From UBA1858 sp965658595 (GTDB lineage Bacteria > Pseudomonadota > Gammaproteobacteria > UBA4575), in assembly GCA_965658595.1 (NCBI GenBank), contig CBFHSW010000103.1:1-46650 (forward strand): 46,650 bases of DNA. Reading direction: 5' to 3'. Under the pieces are notes generated by a model that saw only the letters and a program-made list of their open reading frames with translations, searched no databases and was not told the DNA's origin. A program made the translations under genes and the position numbers. Within the stretch, counting starts at the first letter, position 1, and each line of letters opens with the position of its first letter. Of the stretch, positions 8,866-17,671 are shown piece after piece.

Positions 8866-10152
8866 TTAGAGATTTTTAGTGATTTCATCGAAGCTGATCT
8901 TATTCTCAGTGACCTTAACTTTGTCGATAATAGAATCTACCACTTGTTCTTCCATTACCAAAGACTCGACCTGAGCACGTGCTTGATTGTTGGTGGTGTA
9001 ATAATTAATCACTTCTTGAGCATCTGGATATTGTCTAGCTAAATCCTGAATGTGTGCATTGACACGCTCTGGATTCACCTGCAATTTATGCTCACGTACG
9101 ATCTGACCGACGATCAATCCCAACTTCACTCGCTGTTTAGCTTCATCCATAAATAGATCATCGCCTAATTCTTCTGCCCCTTCCATCTGATAGCTCTTTT
9201 GGGCTTGCTCACGTAATGAAGATATTTCATTACTAATCATAGACTGCGGTAACTCTAATTCATGATTTTCCAATAATAACTTCATTACAACTTGTTTAGC
9301 TTGTGATGAAGTTTGCTTTTTGGCTTCCATTTCCAGTGAATTACGAATCTCTATACGTAGGGTTTCAAGTGTGCCATCTATACCTAGGCTGGTGAGAAAT
9401 TCGTCATTGATCTCAGGTAACTCACCTTGCTCTAATTTTTTAACTTTGGCATCAAATTCTGTTTCTTTTCCTGCCAGTGCTTGGTTGTTATAGTCTTCAG
9501 GGAATGTCACCGCAAAAGTTTTCTCCTCACCCACTTTCATGCCAAACAATGGATCTTCAAAACCTGCGATCATATTACTTTCACCCAGCACCATGGCAAA
9601 GTCCTCTGCTTTACCACCCTCGAATTCTTCCCCCTCAAGACGACCTGTGAAATCAATAGTAATTCTATTTCCTTTCTCCGCGGCACCGTCACAGTCTAAC
9701 CAATTCATACGCTGTTTTTGAATACGCTCTTGTGCATCATCTACATTTTTATCTTCGACTTCAGCCACATCTAAGCTGACTTCCAGACTAGTAAAATCAG
9801 CCAAATCAAATTCTGGATAAATATCTAAGGTAGCAACGAATACTATGTCTTCACCTGGCTGCGCTTCTTGTGGCTCAATAGTAGGACTGGTGACCGGATT
9901 AAGTTTTTCTTGGACTATGGCTTCTTGATAACTGTTTTGCATCTCTTGAACCAGCACTTCTTGATGCACCTGAGCGCCATGACGCTGCTTGACGATATTA
10001 AGTGGTACTTTGCCTGGACGAAACCCATCGACCTTCACACTTCCCTTGAGAGAATTAAGACGATTGTTAACTTCAGACTGAATTTTATCATTAGGGATGG
10101 TGATAGTGAGTTTTCGACCCAATGAACTTATTTCTTCAAGCGATACTTGCAT
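8866..10152 (-). CDS. tig: Trigger factor, ribosome-associated chaperone
   Basis: This 428-residue protein has the three trigger factor domains. The N-terminal ribosome-binding domain contains the signature GFRPGKVP at about residues 43-50, which docks on ribosomal protein L23. An FKBP-type peptidyl-prolyl isomerase domain spans about 160-245 (GNRITIDFTG, then MIAGFEDPLFGM). The rest is the helical chaperone C-terminal domain. E. coli trigger factor is 432 residues. It shields nascent chains as they leave the ribosome. It is the first protein gene of the tig-clpP-clpX group and follows tRNA-Leu after 236 nt. No good -10/-35 pair could be fixed directly upstream, so it may be read from the tRNA-Leu promoter or from a weak local one. 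Confidence 0.97.
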   Translation of the reverse strand: MQVSLEEISSLGRKLTITIPNDKIQSEVNNRLNSLKGSVKVDGFRPGKVPLNIVKQRHGAQVHQEVLVQEMQNSYQEAIVQEKLNPVTSPTIEPQEAQPGEDIVFVATLDIYPEFDLADFTSLEVSLDVAEVEDKNVDDAQERIQKQRMNWLDCDGAAEKGNRITIDFTGRLEGEEFEGGKAEDFAMVLGESNMIAGFEDPLFGMKVGEEKTFAVTFPEDYNNQALAGKETEFDAKVKKLEQGELPEINDEFLTSLGIDGTLETLRIEIRNSLEMEAKKQTSSQAKQVVMKLLLENHELELPQSMISNEISSLREQAQKSYQMEGAEELGDDLFMDEAKQRVKLGLIVGQIVREHKLQVNPERVNAHIQDLARQYPDAQEVINYYTTNNQARAQVESLVMEEQVVDSIIDKVKVTENKISFDEITKNL

Positions 10153-10212
10153 GCTGTATTCCTATTTATCGAAAAACAATTATTTTTTAAATTCTATTTG
10201 CTGGTGTTTTAT

Positions 10213-10254
10213 AGACAGATATTCTCATACTGACTCTGTTTGAGAGTACTGTCT
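10213..10254. other. Imperfect inverted repeat upstream of tig
   Basis: Arms AGACAG-(AT)-ATTCTCA and TGAGAGT-A-CTGTCT flank a 13-nt loop, about 60 nt before the tig start. Pairing is slightly better in plus-strand RNA. The repeat could be an operator or a leader hairpin of tig. There is no U run, so a terminator is unlikely. Confidence 0.3.
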
Positions 10255-10388
10255 GAAAGTTATCTCTACAGTTTTCTCTAGTTTCTGATCTTCGTCACAG
10301 TATTTTGACGATATAATCTTTAGAGTTGTTTGATTGACCACCGTTCATGATGAGTGTCATGGGTATCTGTCTTTGGCCACCATAAGGG

Positions 10389-10862
<474 letters not shown>

Positions 10863-10939
10863 TGGGGTGGATGATGGGACTCGAACCCACGACGACTGGA
10901 ATCACAATCCAGGGCTCTACCAACTGAGCTACACCCACC
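10863..10939 (-). tRNA. tRNA-His (anticodon GTG)
   Basis: This is a 77-nt cloverleaf counting the extra 5' G(-1) typical of tRNA-His, which faces C73. The anticodon loop ATTGTGATT carries GTG. The T-loop has GGTTCGAGTCC and CCA is encoded at 10863-10865. It is 54 nt downstream of tRNA-Arg in one minus-strand cluster. Confidence 0.97.
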
Positions 10940-10993
10940 ATGATATTTGAGCTATTTTATCCTCATACGAGCACAATAGTCAGCTTAGTTAGC

Positions 10994-11070
10994 TGGCGCG
11001 CCCGGCAGGACTCGAACCTGCAACCCCCGGCTTAGAAGGCCGATGCTCTATCCAGTTGAGCTACGGGCGC
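10994..11070 (-). tRNA. tRNA-Arg (anticodon TCT)
   Basis: This is a 77-nt cloverleaf with a GCGCCCG/CGGGCGC acceptor stem, the anticodon loop CTTCTAA carrying TCT (reads AGA/AGG) and an encoded CCA at 10994-10996. It is the middle gene of the Pro-Arg-His cluster. Confidence 0.97.
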
Positions 11071-11138
11071 AGTTCGCTGAGTTGCGTGCTTAATGCTGTA
11101 TTACATGTTAGACAACCCAGCTAACAAGTCAAACAGAG

Positions 11139-11157
11139 AGATCGTTGGGAGCGATCT
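11139..11157. other. Inverted repeat between tRNA-Pro and tRNA-Arg
   Basis: AGATCG and CGATCT flank a 7-nt loop inside the 110-nt spacer of the tRNA precursor. There is no U tract, so it is more likely a processing structure in the precursor RNA than a terminator. Confidence 0.35.
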
Positions 11158-11180
11158 TAAGGCTGTAAGTATTGATAAAG

Positions 11181-11257
11181 TGGTCGGGGCAGAGGGATTC
11201 GAACCCCCGACCCTCTGCTCCCAAAGCAGATGCGCTACCAGACTGCGCTATGCCCCG
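11181..11257 (-). tRNA. tRNA-Pro (anticodon TGG)
   Basis: This is a 77-nt cloverleaf with a CGGGGCA/TGCCCCG acceptor stem, the anticodon loop TTTGGGA carrying TGG, GGTTCGAATCC in the T arm and an encoded CCA at 11181-11183. It is the first gene of the minus-strand tRNA-Pro/Arg/His run and follows a good promoter by about 40 nt. Confidence 0.97.
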
Positions 11258-11304
11258 ATCTCTATCAAAACCTGCGAACCGCCATATATGCGACTCGGAG
11301 CGGA

Positions 11305-11334
11305 AGAATACGCGTTCTTGGGTGTAATCGTCAA
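11305..11334 (-). promoter_or_regulatory. Sigma-70 promoter of the tRNA-Pro/Arg/His cluster
   Basis: On the minus strand TTGACG (11329-11334, five of six) and TATTCT (11305-11310, four of six) are 18 nt apart. The start would be near 11298, about 40 nt before tRNA-Pro. It sits in the 175-nt gap shared with the divergent cyclophilin gene. Confidence 0.6.
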
Positions 11335-11432
11335 CCAGATATCGTTATCTTAAGTACCCAATGCAGGCATCTTTCGTCATTCCACGTGATTCTTTATGAT
11401 ATGGGCTCTTTTTAATAACGAATAGGCACTCC

Positions 11433-12014
11433 ATGAGATCAATAAATAAACACTTCGTCTTATTGTGCTTGTTCCTAGCCATGTTGGGGACTAGAGCTAT
11501 GAGCGATACACATCCAAAAGTACAATTTGATACGAATAAAGGCACTGTAGTCATTGAGTTAAATCAGGAAAAAGCACCAGTGACGGTTAAAAACTTTCTC
11601 AGCTATGTAGAGAGTGGTTTTTATGATGGCGTCATTTTTCATCGTGTTATTCCTGACTTCATGATTCAGGGCGGTGGTTTTACACCAGATATGCAACAGA
11701 AATCGACTCAAGCTAACATTGAGAACGAAGCCAACAATGGTCTCAAAAACGTCAAAGGCAGTATCGCCATGGCGCGCACATCAGCACCACACTCTGCTTC
11801 TTCACAGTTTTTCATCAACGCAAAAGACAATACTTTTTTAGACTTTAGTAGCGAGACACCTCAAGGCTGGGGCTATGCTGTATTCGGTCAAGTGGTTGAA
11901 GGTATTGAGGTAGTAGAAGCGATTGAGAACGTGACTACCGGCATCGTTGGCCCTTATTCAGATGTACCTAAGGAAGCCGTAATCATAGAAAAAGCAACTC
12001 TTTTGAGCGAATAA
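11433..12014 (+). CDS. Peptidyl-prolyl cis-trans isomerase, cyclophilin type, exported
   Basis: This 193-residue protein is a cyclophilin. A cleavable signal peptide fills the first 22-24 residues (a hydrophobic stretch HFVLLCLFLAMLG, then TRAMS). The cyclophilin domain follows with the active-site strings FHRVIPDFMIQGG, MARTSAPHSASSQFFIN and the WGYAVFGQVV strand. The isomerase speeds up proline turns in folding proteins and should act in the periplasm. The domain resembles cytoplasmic PpiB of E. coli more than periplasmic PpiA (APHSA-x-x-QFFIN, LKN-x-x-G, QGWGY), so it is a PpiB-type core on an export signal. For that reason I give no symbol. It is the only plus-strand gene between 1 and 32154. 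Confidence 0.92.
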   Translation: MRSINKHFVLLCLFLAMLGTRAMSDTHPKVQFDTNKGTVVIELNQEKAPVTVKNFLSYVESGFYDGVIFHRVIPDFMIQGGGFTPDMQQKSTQANIENEANNGLKNVKGSIAMARTSAPHSASSQFFINAKDNTFLDFSSETPQGWGYAVFGQVVEGIEVVEAIENVTTGIVGPYSDVPKEAVIIEKATLLSE

Positions 12015-12085
12015 CTGGTTGTCAACAATTACACGTTGATTACAGTTAAAGATGTGAAATTTAATGAGTGAGTATGGCTGTGAAA

Positions 12086-12098
12086 GGCGATACTCGCC
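12086..12098. terminator. Possible terminator between convergent ppi and DUF455 genes
   Basis: GGCGA and TCGCC close a 3-nt loop in the 155-nt gap between two convergent genes. On the minus strand TTTC follows, a poor U tract. An alternative fold (GAGTAT with ATACTC) overlaps it. The position favours termination; the structure is weak. Confidence 0.3.
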
Positions 12099-12169
12099 CA
12101 TTCGTCATTACTATTCCTGATACATGCAACTGCGATTATGCACTGATAAAGTCTAGCTACAGAGTGCGA

Positions 12170-12955
12170 TTAGGCCAGTAAAGCGTTCATCTCAGCTTCC
12201 GTAAAACCTGCTTGAGTTCGTGCATCAATATGGAGTGGGCCTTTGGCCGTGCCTACATTATAGTCCGTCAATAACCTTATAAAAGTCGCTTCAGGATCCA
12301 GCTGAGCTTGTTCACAAGCATACCTAAACCAGCGCGTTCCAATCTCCACATGACCGACCTCTTCCGATAAGATAATTTTCAAAATTTCTACTGTGGGCAG
12401 ATCACCCGCCGACTGTAGACGCTCGATCATACCCGGTGTGACATCCAGACCTCGTGCTTCTAACACTCTCGGGACTAAAGCCATGCGTTCAACCACATTG
12501 TGTTGAGTTTTAACTGCCATCTCCCAAAGACCATTATGAGCTCTCAGATCACCGTAACTAGCTCCCAGTGCCTGCAATCGATCAGACAACAATGTGAAAT
12601 GTTTAGATTCTTCACAAGCGACTTGCATCCAGTCCAAGTAATATTGCTGAGGCATAGATTGAAAACGATAGACAGCGTCTAAGGCAAGATTAATCGCATT
12701 AAACTCAATATGACACACCGCATGAATCAAGGCTAACCGTCCCTCTTCACTGGTGAGCTTGCGTCTGGCGACTTGGCTGGGATGCACCAACTCAGGCTTG
12801 AGAGGACGACCTGGTATGGGAATCTCATCGACTGATGAGGATTGCGCCATATTCACTTTGCCTGCCAATAGACGTTCACGGATACTCAACGCTAAGGCAA
12901 TCTTCTTCTGAGGATCATCTTCCAGTATGGCAAGGTGGACTTGGGGGAAAAACAC
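12170..12955 (-). CDS. DUF455 family ferritin-like protein
   Basis: This 261-residue protein matches the DUF455 family along its length. Typical strings are AVCHIEFNAINLALDA (about residues 79-94), EESKH (115-119), VPRVLEARGLD (161-171) and SEEVGHVEIGTRWF (197-210). The carboxylates and histidines (Glu84, Glu116, His119, Glu166, Glu199, His202) fall in two ExxH-type motifs, as in ferritin-like four-helix diiron proteins. A bound metal pair and an oxygen-dependent reaction are plausible, but the family function is not known to me. The likely start is GTG at 12955, because an in-frame TGA lies directly before it. It follows glycerate kinase by 20 nt and is probably co-transcribed. It is not MiaE, another ferritin-like family, because the signature strings differ. 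Confidence 0.85.
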   Translation of the reverse strand: MFFPQVHLAILEDDPQKKIALALSIRERLLAGKVNMAQSSSVDEIPIPGRPLKPELVHPSQVARRKLTSEEGRLALIHAVCHIEFNAINLALDAVYRFQSMPQQYYLDWMQVACEESKHFTLLSDRLQALGASYGDLRAHNGLWEMAVKTQHNVVERMALVPRVLEARGLDVTPGMIERLQSAGDLPTVEILKIILSEEVGHVEIGTRWFRYACEQAQLDPEATFIRLLTDYNVGTAKGPLHIDARTQAGFTEAEMNALLA

Positions 12956-12975
12956 TCAGGGTACTTTTGACGACA

Positions 12976-14220
12976 TTAGAGCTTAATCGCAATAACGAGG
13001 TCCATTACATTTGTGCCGGTAGGCCCAGTTGTAACAAGATCACCACTACGCATCAGAAACTCACCAACATTCGCTGTTTCAATATATTCTGTGATATCAC
13101 AACCTTGTTCTGCGCCCTTTGCCACTGAGCTAGCATCAACAACACCACCAGCATCAGGCGTAGGTCCATCCGTACCATCCGTACCTGCGGCCAGTAAAAC
13201 GATATTTTCACAGCCAATTAATTGGGTGGCGGCCACCGCGGCAAAATGTTGATTGCGTCCACCCCGCCCCGGATTAGATGGCAAGATGAGAGAAGTTTCT
13301 CCCCCCCAAATATGCACACCCTCTTCCGCTGCATGAATCAAATATTCACATAACTCTCTGGCTTTTTCTTCAGCATTACCTTCCATAAATTCAGGATGCA
13401 ACACTACAGGCAAACCTAATCGTTCCGCAGTGTGAGCAGCAGCATTTTTAGCATCACTCAAGGTAGCTATGACATGAGTCTCTACCTGTTCAAATAATTG
13501 TTCATCTGGGGCTGGAGTAAATTCCACACCCTCTAGTATGCTAGCGATGGCATCAGGGAGTTGTAAGCTGCTAATGTCGTCATCTACTGGCGTCAATGGG
13601 CCTGATCCAATTACTGCAGGATCATCTCCAGGCACATCTGAAATGCACAATGACACAGTTTCTCGATTATTGATGTAATTGGCTAAGCGACCACCTTTTA
13701 TGTGTGAGATGGCTCTGCGGATTTGATTCATCTGCGTAATGTCATAACCAATGGATAGCAATACTTTATTTAACTCCGCAAGTTTTTCTAGCGTCATACC
13801 TTCTGCTAACACTTCCATTAGACTAGAAGCACCACCAGAAAATAATACGAGAAACTTAGCATCTTGATCAGCTTGCTGAATGTAATTTAATAGCGCCTCC
13901 CCTGAAGCGATACTAGCTTCACCTGGAACAGGATGGTCAGACTCCATAGAAAGAACATGTTCATAATCTCGCAGTTCATCTTCTATGTGCTCGTGCTTTG
14001 TGATCACTATGCCACTGACGATACGTTTTTTAAGAACAGATAAGGCACCAAGTGCCATTGATGATCCTGCCTTGCCTACTGAGATCATATGATATTCATC
14101 TGGCATTGGATTATTAGTGAGGTAATCCGCCACTGCATTGAATCCTTTCACGCGGTTAACACCTGCATCAAAAATTTCTAGCACTTGTTGGCGAGCTTGT
14201 TCGATTTGTTCATTATCCAT
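12976..14220 (-). CDS. D-glycerate 2-kinase (MOFRL family; often annotated hydroxypyruvate reductase TtuD)
   Basis: This 414-residue protein has the DUF4147 N-terminal region and the C-terminal MOFRL domain of class II glycerate kinases. Visible signatures are ISVGKAGSSM near residue 46, LVLFSGGASSLM, IRRAISHIKGGRLA, SDVPGDDPAVIGSGP, GGETSLILP near 305, GRGGRNQH and AAGTDGTDGPTPDAGG. The enzyme phosphorylates D-glycerate at the 2-position using ATP, feeding 2-phosphoglycerate into lower glycolysis, often as the last step of glyoxylate, serine or tartrate use. Older annotations call this family hydroxypyruvate reductase, which is misleading because no NAD(P) fold is present. No other glycerate-pathway gene is beside it, so the source of glycerate is unknown. 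It leads a two-gene unit with the DUF455 gene. Confidence 0.93.
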   Translation of the reverse strand: MDNEQIEQARQQVLEIFDAGVNRVKGFNAVADYLTNNPMPDEYHMISVGKAGSSMALGALSVLKKRIVSGIVITKHEHIEDELRDYEHVLSMESDHPVPGEASIASGEALLNYIQQADQDAKFLVLFSGGASSLMEVLAEGMTLEKLAELNKVLLSIGYDITQMNQIRRAISHIKGGRLANYINNRETVSLCISDVPGDDPAVIGSGPLTPVDDDISSLQLPDAIASILEGVEFTPAPDEQLFEQVETHVIATLSDAKNAAAHTAERLGLPVVLHPEFMEGNAEEKARELCEYLIHAAEEGVHIWGGETSLILPSNPGRGGRNQHFAAVAATQLIGCENIVLLAAGTDGTDGPTPDAGGVVDASSVAKGAEQGCDITEYIETANVGEFLMRSGDLVTTGPTGTNVMDLVIAIKL

Positions 14221-14335
14221 AATGGTTTTCCAAAATCATTTTTATATCGTTATCTGAAAGTACTTAACTGCTATCTGTTTGAGCACGAAATTAGCACCAC
14301 AGGGCGCGAGAATACAATAATTAACGCACTGATGG

Positions 14336-14875
14336 CTAGCGAATAGATGTGTTGTCAGCGATGTAGACGAAAGTTCCTTCCTCAACCATCTTGAATAAGT
14401 CTATGATGGTTTGATTCGCCATACGTACGCAACCCTTAGAAACAGCTTGTCCCAACAGGCCCTCTTCTTGAGTACCATGCAAGTAAATATAACGCGTGTA
14501 GGAATCTATCCCCGGTCCAGAATTATGGCCGGGTTCCAAACCAGTCAACCATAATATTCTTGTCAAGATTAAGTCCTGATAATCATGTTCAGGTTGAAAA
14601 ATAATCTGGGCTTGCTGTCCACTCGCTTGGCGCGCCTTGAAAATCTCACCGAGTGCTGCACCGTCACCAATTTTTTGCTTAATCGCATGAGCACCTAGAG
14701 GTGTTTTATAGCTATCTTGTTGATTGCCAACACCATAACGTGAAGTTGAGACTTCATATTCATTAACGATATGTGTATTTTCTATGACCCACAGCAATTG
14801 TCTGGAAACATCCACACACAACCATGGTTGCGTCAGTTGACCAGCATAAGACTCCTCAATTGAGGCTATATCCAT
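14336..14875 (-). CDS. L,D-transpeptidase (YkuD) domain protein without export signal
   Basis: This 179-residue protein is a single YkuD domain. The catalytic region reads YLHGT at about residue 131, then SKGCVRM near 147, matching the family pattern HGT...S-x-G-C-[VI]-R with Cys as nucleophile. Members normally crosslink peptidoglycan or attach lipoproteins in the periplasm. No signal peptide or membrane segment is present: the start MDIASIEESYAGQ is polar. The purF stop codon lies only 12 nt before the ATG, so no longer start outside purF exists. Translation is probably coupled to purF. The protein may be exported in another way, or act inside the cell on recycled muropeptides; both are inference. 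Confidence 0.85.
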   Translation of the reverse strand: MDIASIEESYAGQLTQPWLCVDVSRQLLWVIENTHIVNEYEVSTSRYGVGNQQDSYKTPLGAHAIKQKIGDGAALGEIFKARQASGQQAQIIFQPEHDYQDLILTRILWLTGLEPGHNSGPGIDSYTRYIYLHGTQEEGLLGQAVSKGCVRMANQTIIDLFKMVEEGTFVYIADNTSIR

Positions 14876-14887
14876 GCGCGGATAGCA

Positions 14888-16396
14888 TTACTTAACATCG
14901 TTAATAACATCAACACTAGCATAGTCTTCACCAATCTGTGTTTTACTGGCGTCGTTGCGCATCTTCTCTAAAGATTCAAAATAGGCCTCATCCACGCCAG
15001 TAATATAATCCCCCGTAAATACTGACGCTTCGAACTGCGTAAGTGCTTTGTTACCTTTTTGCACTGACCAAAATAAATCTTGTAAGTCTTGATAAAATAA
15101 TTTGTCAGCACCGATCTCTTGACAGATTTCATCAATCTCACGTTCATGGGCGATTAATTCACATGCTGCAGGCATGTCAATTCCGTATACATTTGGATAA
15201 CGTACCGGGGGCGAAGCCGACGCTAAATAGACTCGCTTAGCACCGGCATCTCTAGCCATCTGAACAATTTCTTTTGAGGTTGTACCTCGCACGATGGAAT
15301 CATCTACCAATAATACATTTTTGTCTTTATATTCAAGATTGATGGGGTTTAATTTCTGGCGTACAGATTTTTTACGCTGAGTTTGCCCGGGCATAATGAA
15401 AGTACGACCAATGTATCTATTCTTGATGAATCCTTCACGATATTTCACACCTAGTATGTGCGCCATCTCTAACGCTGCAGTTCGACTGGTATCAGGTATC
15501 GGAATCACCACGTCGATATCATGGTCTGGCCACTGATCTAACATCTTACGTGCCAACGCCAGACCCATTCTCATCCTCGCTTTTTGCACATAGACATCTT
15601 CAAGTACTGAGTCGGGACGAGCAAAATAAACGTATTCAAAAATACACGGTGCATAAGTAGCTTGATTAGCACACATTTGGGTATGAACCTGTTTATCGTT
15701 ATCGATAAATATGGCTTCACCTGGCTTTACATCACGAATTAACTCATAACCAAGCACATCCAGAGCGACACTCTCAGAGGCAACCATATACTGCTTACCT
15801 GTGGGGGTATCCTTCACACCATATACTAGAGGTCGAATACCATGTGGATCTCTAAACGCTAATACACCAACACCACATATCATCATGACAGCAGCGTAGG
15901 CACCCTTACAACGCTGATGAACTCCTTTTACCGCGTTGAACACATCGCTAGGAGACAGCTCCAAACGTCCAGAGCGGATCAGCTCATGCGCCATTACATT
16001 CAACAGTATTTCAGAATCGGAGTTAGTATTAATATGACGGCGATCATCAATATAGAGCTCGCGTTTAAGTTTCTCTGCATTGGTCAGATTACCGTTGTGA
16101 GACAAACACAAGCCGTAGGGCGAATTCACATAAAAAGGTTGGGCTTCAGCAGAAGACGATGAGCCAGCCGTTGGATATCTGACATGTGCAATACCCATAT
16201 CACCCTTGAGTTTCTGCATTTGTTTCTCATGAAATACATCTCGCACTAGGCCGTTACCTTTGCACTGATAGACCCTATCATCACCATAGGTAACAATGCC
16301 TGCCGCATCCTGCCCACGATGTTGCAACACTGTTAATCCATCATAGAGTTCTTGATTGAGATCGTGACTACCAACTATGCCAACTATTCCACACAT
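14888..16396 (-). CDS. purF: Amidophosphoribosyltransferase PurF
   Basis: This 502-residue enzyme (E. coli 505) catalyses the first committed step of purine synthesis: PRPP plus glutamine give phosphoribosylamine. The N-terminal Ntn-type glutaminase begins with MCGIVGIVG, so Cys2 is the nucleophile after Met removal. The C-terminal phosphoribosyltransferase domain has the PRPP loop VLLVDDSIVRGTTS at 361-374. There is no clostridial-type propeptide. It lies at the end of the conserved folC-dedD-cvpA-purF group, 64 nt after cvpA. PurR control is possible, but I did not identify an operator. Confidence 0.98.
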   Translation of the reverse strand: MCGIVGIVGSHDLNQELYDGLTVLQHRGQDAAGIVTYGDDRVYQCKGNGLVRDVFHEKQMQKLKGDMGIAHVRYPTAGSSSSAEAQPFYVNSPYGLCLSHNGNLTNAEKLKRELYIDDRRHINTNSDSEILLNVMAHELIRSGRLELSPSDVFNAVKGVHQRCKGAYAAVMMICGVGVLAFRDPHGIRPLVYGVKDTPTGKQYMVASESVALDVLGYELIRDVKPGEAIFIDNDKQVHTQMCANQATYAPCIFEYVYFARPDSVLEDVYVQKARMRMGLALARKMLDQWPDHDIDVVIPIPDTSRTAALEMAHILGVKYREGFIKNRYIGRTFIMPGQTQRKKSVRQKLNPINLEYKDKNVLLVDDSIVRGTTSKEIVQMARDAGAKRVYLASASPPVRYPNVYGIDMPAACELIAHEREIDEICQEIGADKLFYQDLQDLFWSVQKGNKALTQFEASVFTGDYITGVDEAYFESLEKMRNDASKTQIGEDYASVDVINDVK

Positions 16397-16460
16397 TTTG
16401 TTTTTTGCTCAAAGTTACTCTAATTTAATCTGGTTTAATTTAGATTTATGATTCGGCTAT

Positions 16461-17033
16461 TTACGACTCGGCAGATGGTATTACTGAGGACACATCAACA
16501 TCCACATTCGATAACTCATCTAATACCCGTGTCGATAATTTTTCAAATGGCACAATCAATCTGGATTGTTGCCATCCATCTGTATGCGCAACACCAGTGA
16601 AAGATTCTGACAATACAATTAATACCACCACTACTACACTGGCGCGCAAAAACCCAAAAATAACGCCCAGCATTTTATCTATGCCTTTCAGCATTTCGGT
16701 CTGTGTTAGCTGCGCTAATAACCTATTAATCATCGCACCAATAATTAGTACCGCAAGAAAGATCACGATAAAGGCAACCATGCCTCTGATATTAGTGCCA
16801 TATTCCGTCCCTCCTAATGAGAAACTCGCGCTATCAAGCGCATCCGGGAGTAGTGCTGCAACCTTACTCGCCTGAGTGATTGCCAGTACCAAAGCGCCAA
16901 TCCATGAGGCGATCGAGACTACTTCACGCACGAAACCTCGCATCAAAGCAAGACCCGTGGAGACAATGAAGATCACCACAATAACAACATCAATCCAAGT
17001 GATACCCATCTGCGCAAGACTATCCATGATCAT
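16461..17033 (-). CDS. cvpA: CvpA family inner-membrane protein
   Basis: This 190-residue protein has four hydrophobic membrane segments, at about residues 10-30, 38-55, 80-102 and 125-145, and the CvpA opening (WIDVVIVVIFIVSTGLALMRGFVREVVS), in which the G-x-x-RE string is typical. In E. coli CvpA is needed for colicin V export and is linked to envelope stress tolerance; its biochemical role is not settled. The dedD stop codon TAG is immediately followed by this ATG, so translation is likely coupled. A second ATG two codons on (MDSLAQ) is an equally possible start. Position directly before purF is the classic arrangement. Confidence 0.93.
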   Translation of the reverse strand: MIMDSLAQMGITWIDVVIVVIFIVSTGLALMRGFVREVVSIASWIGALVLAITQASKVAALLPDALDSASFSLGGTEYGTNIRGMVAFIVIFLAVLIIGAMINRLLAQLTQTEMLKGIDKMLGVIFGFLRASVVVVVLIVLSESFTGVAHTDGWQQSRLIVPFEKLSTRVLDELSNVDVDVSSVIPSAES

Positions 17034-17600
17034 CTAGTTTGTGGCAGAGCTTGGATGACTGACAACAAAGCCACCCTCAATGGATAACTTTTCTCTAAGC
17101 GCTGTGTGTAATAACAAGGCTTTGTCTTTGGTCAATTCAGGGCCGACTTTAACGCGGTAATATTGCTTACCTTGTTTCTGGCTGACCTCAATAAAACTAT
17201 CAAAGCCTGCATCAGCCAGTGTGTCTTTCAATACTATAGCTTTATCTTTTTCAGAGAATGCACCTATCTGCACTACCCAACCTATGAGTTCAGCTTGTTG
17301 GTTGCGAGAGGTTATTTGCGGAACAATATTATTGGCTATATCTAGATCATCCGTTAGCATCGAAGATCCAGAGGATGACGGCTTGGGTGATTTTTTGGCC
17401 GCCGTGTATTCTGGTGCAGGTGATAGCTCCAGTTTGTCATGCTCATCAGAGAATGTCAGCTTTGGCGCAGGAGGTATTTCCATTTCAATTCTTGTGAGTT
17501 CATTTTGTCCAGAACCGTCCAGAACCATAGGAACAAATATGACGGCCAAGGCAAACAATACCATGATGCCGACTATTCTATATTTTAGTTTCACATCCAC
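17034..17600 (-). CDS. dedD: DedD-like SPOR domain protein
   Basis: This 188-residue protein has a short cytoplasmic start, one membrane anchor at about residues 9-26 (YRIVGIMVLFALAVIFVPM), a low-complexity linker rich in Ser and Pro, and a C-terminal SPOR domain at about 105-185 (GWVVQIGAFSEKDKA, then YYRVKVGPE). SPOR domains bind peptidoglycan strands lacking stem peptides, which are enriched at the division site; E. coli DedD is a non-essential septal protein. The start is GTG at 17600, because the opening MDVKLKYRIVG aligns with DedD and no in-frame ATG lies upstream. It is directly joined to cvpA. Confidence 0.9.
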   Translation of the reverse strand: MDVKLKYRIVGIMVLFALAVIFVPMVLDGSGQNELTRIEMEIPPAPKLTFSDEHDKLELSPAPEYTAAKKSPKPSSSGSSMLTDDLDIANNIVPQITSRNQQAELIGWVVQIGAFSEKDKAIVLKDTLADAGFDSFIEVSQKQGKQYYRVKVGPELTKDKALLLHTALREKLSIEGGFVVSHPSSATN

Positions 17601-17671
17601 TATATTGGTTTCGTTGATGATCTCGGACCTATTCTACCTAAACCCAAGCCGAGTTGCTAAACCATTTCTGA

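Noticed and set aside
11093..11415. Plus-strand frames across tRNA-Pro
   Set aside because: They read the antisense of tRNA-Pro (the string GAEGFEPPTLCSQS is a familiar antisense-tRNA artefact) and have no other support.
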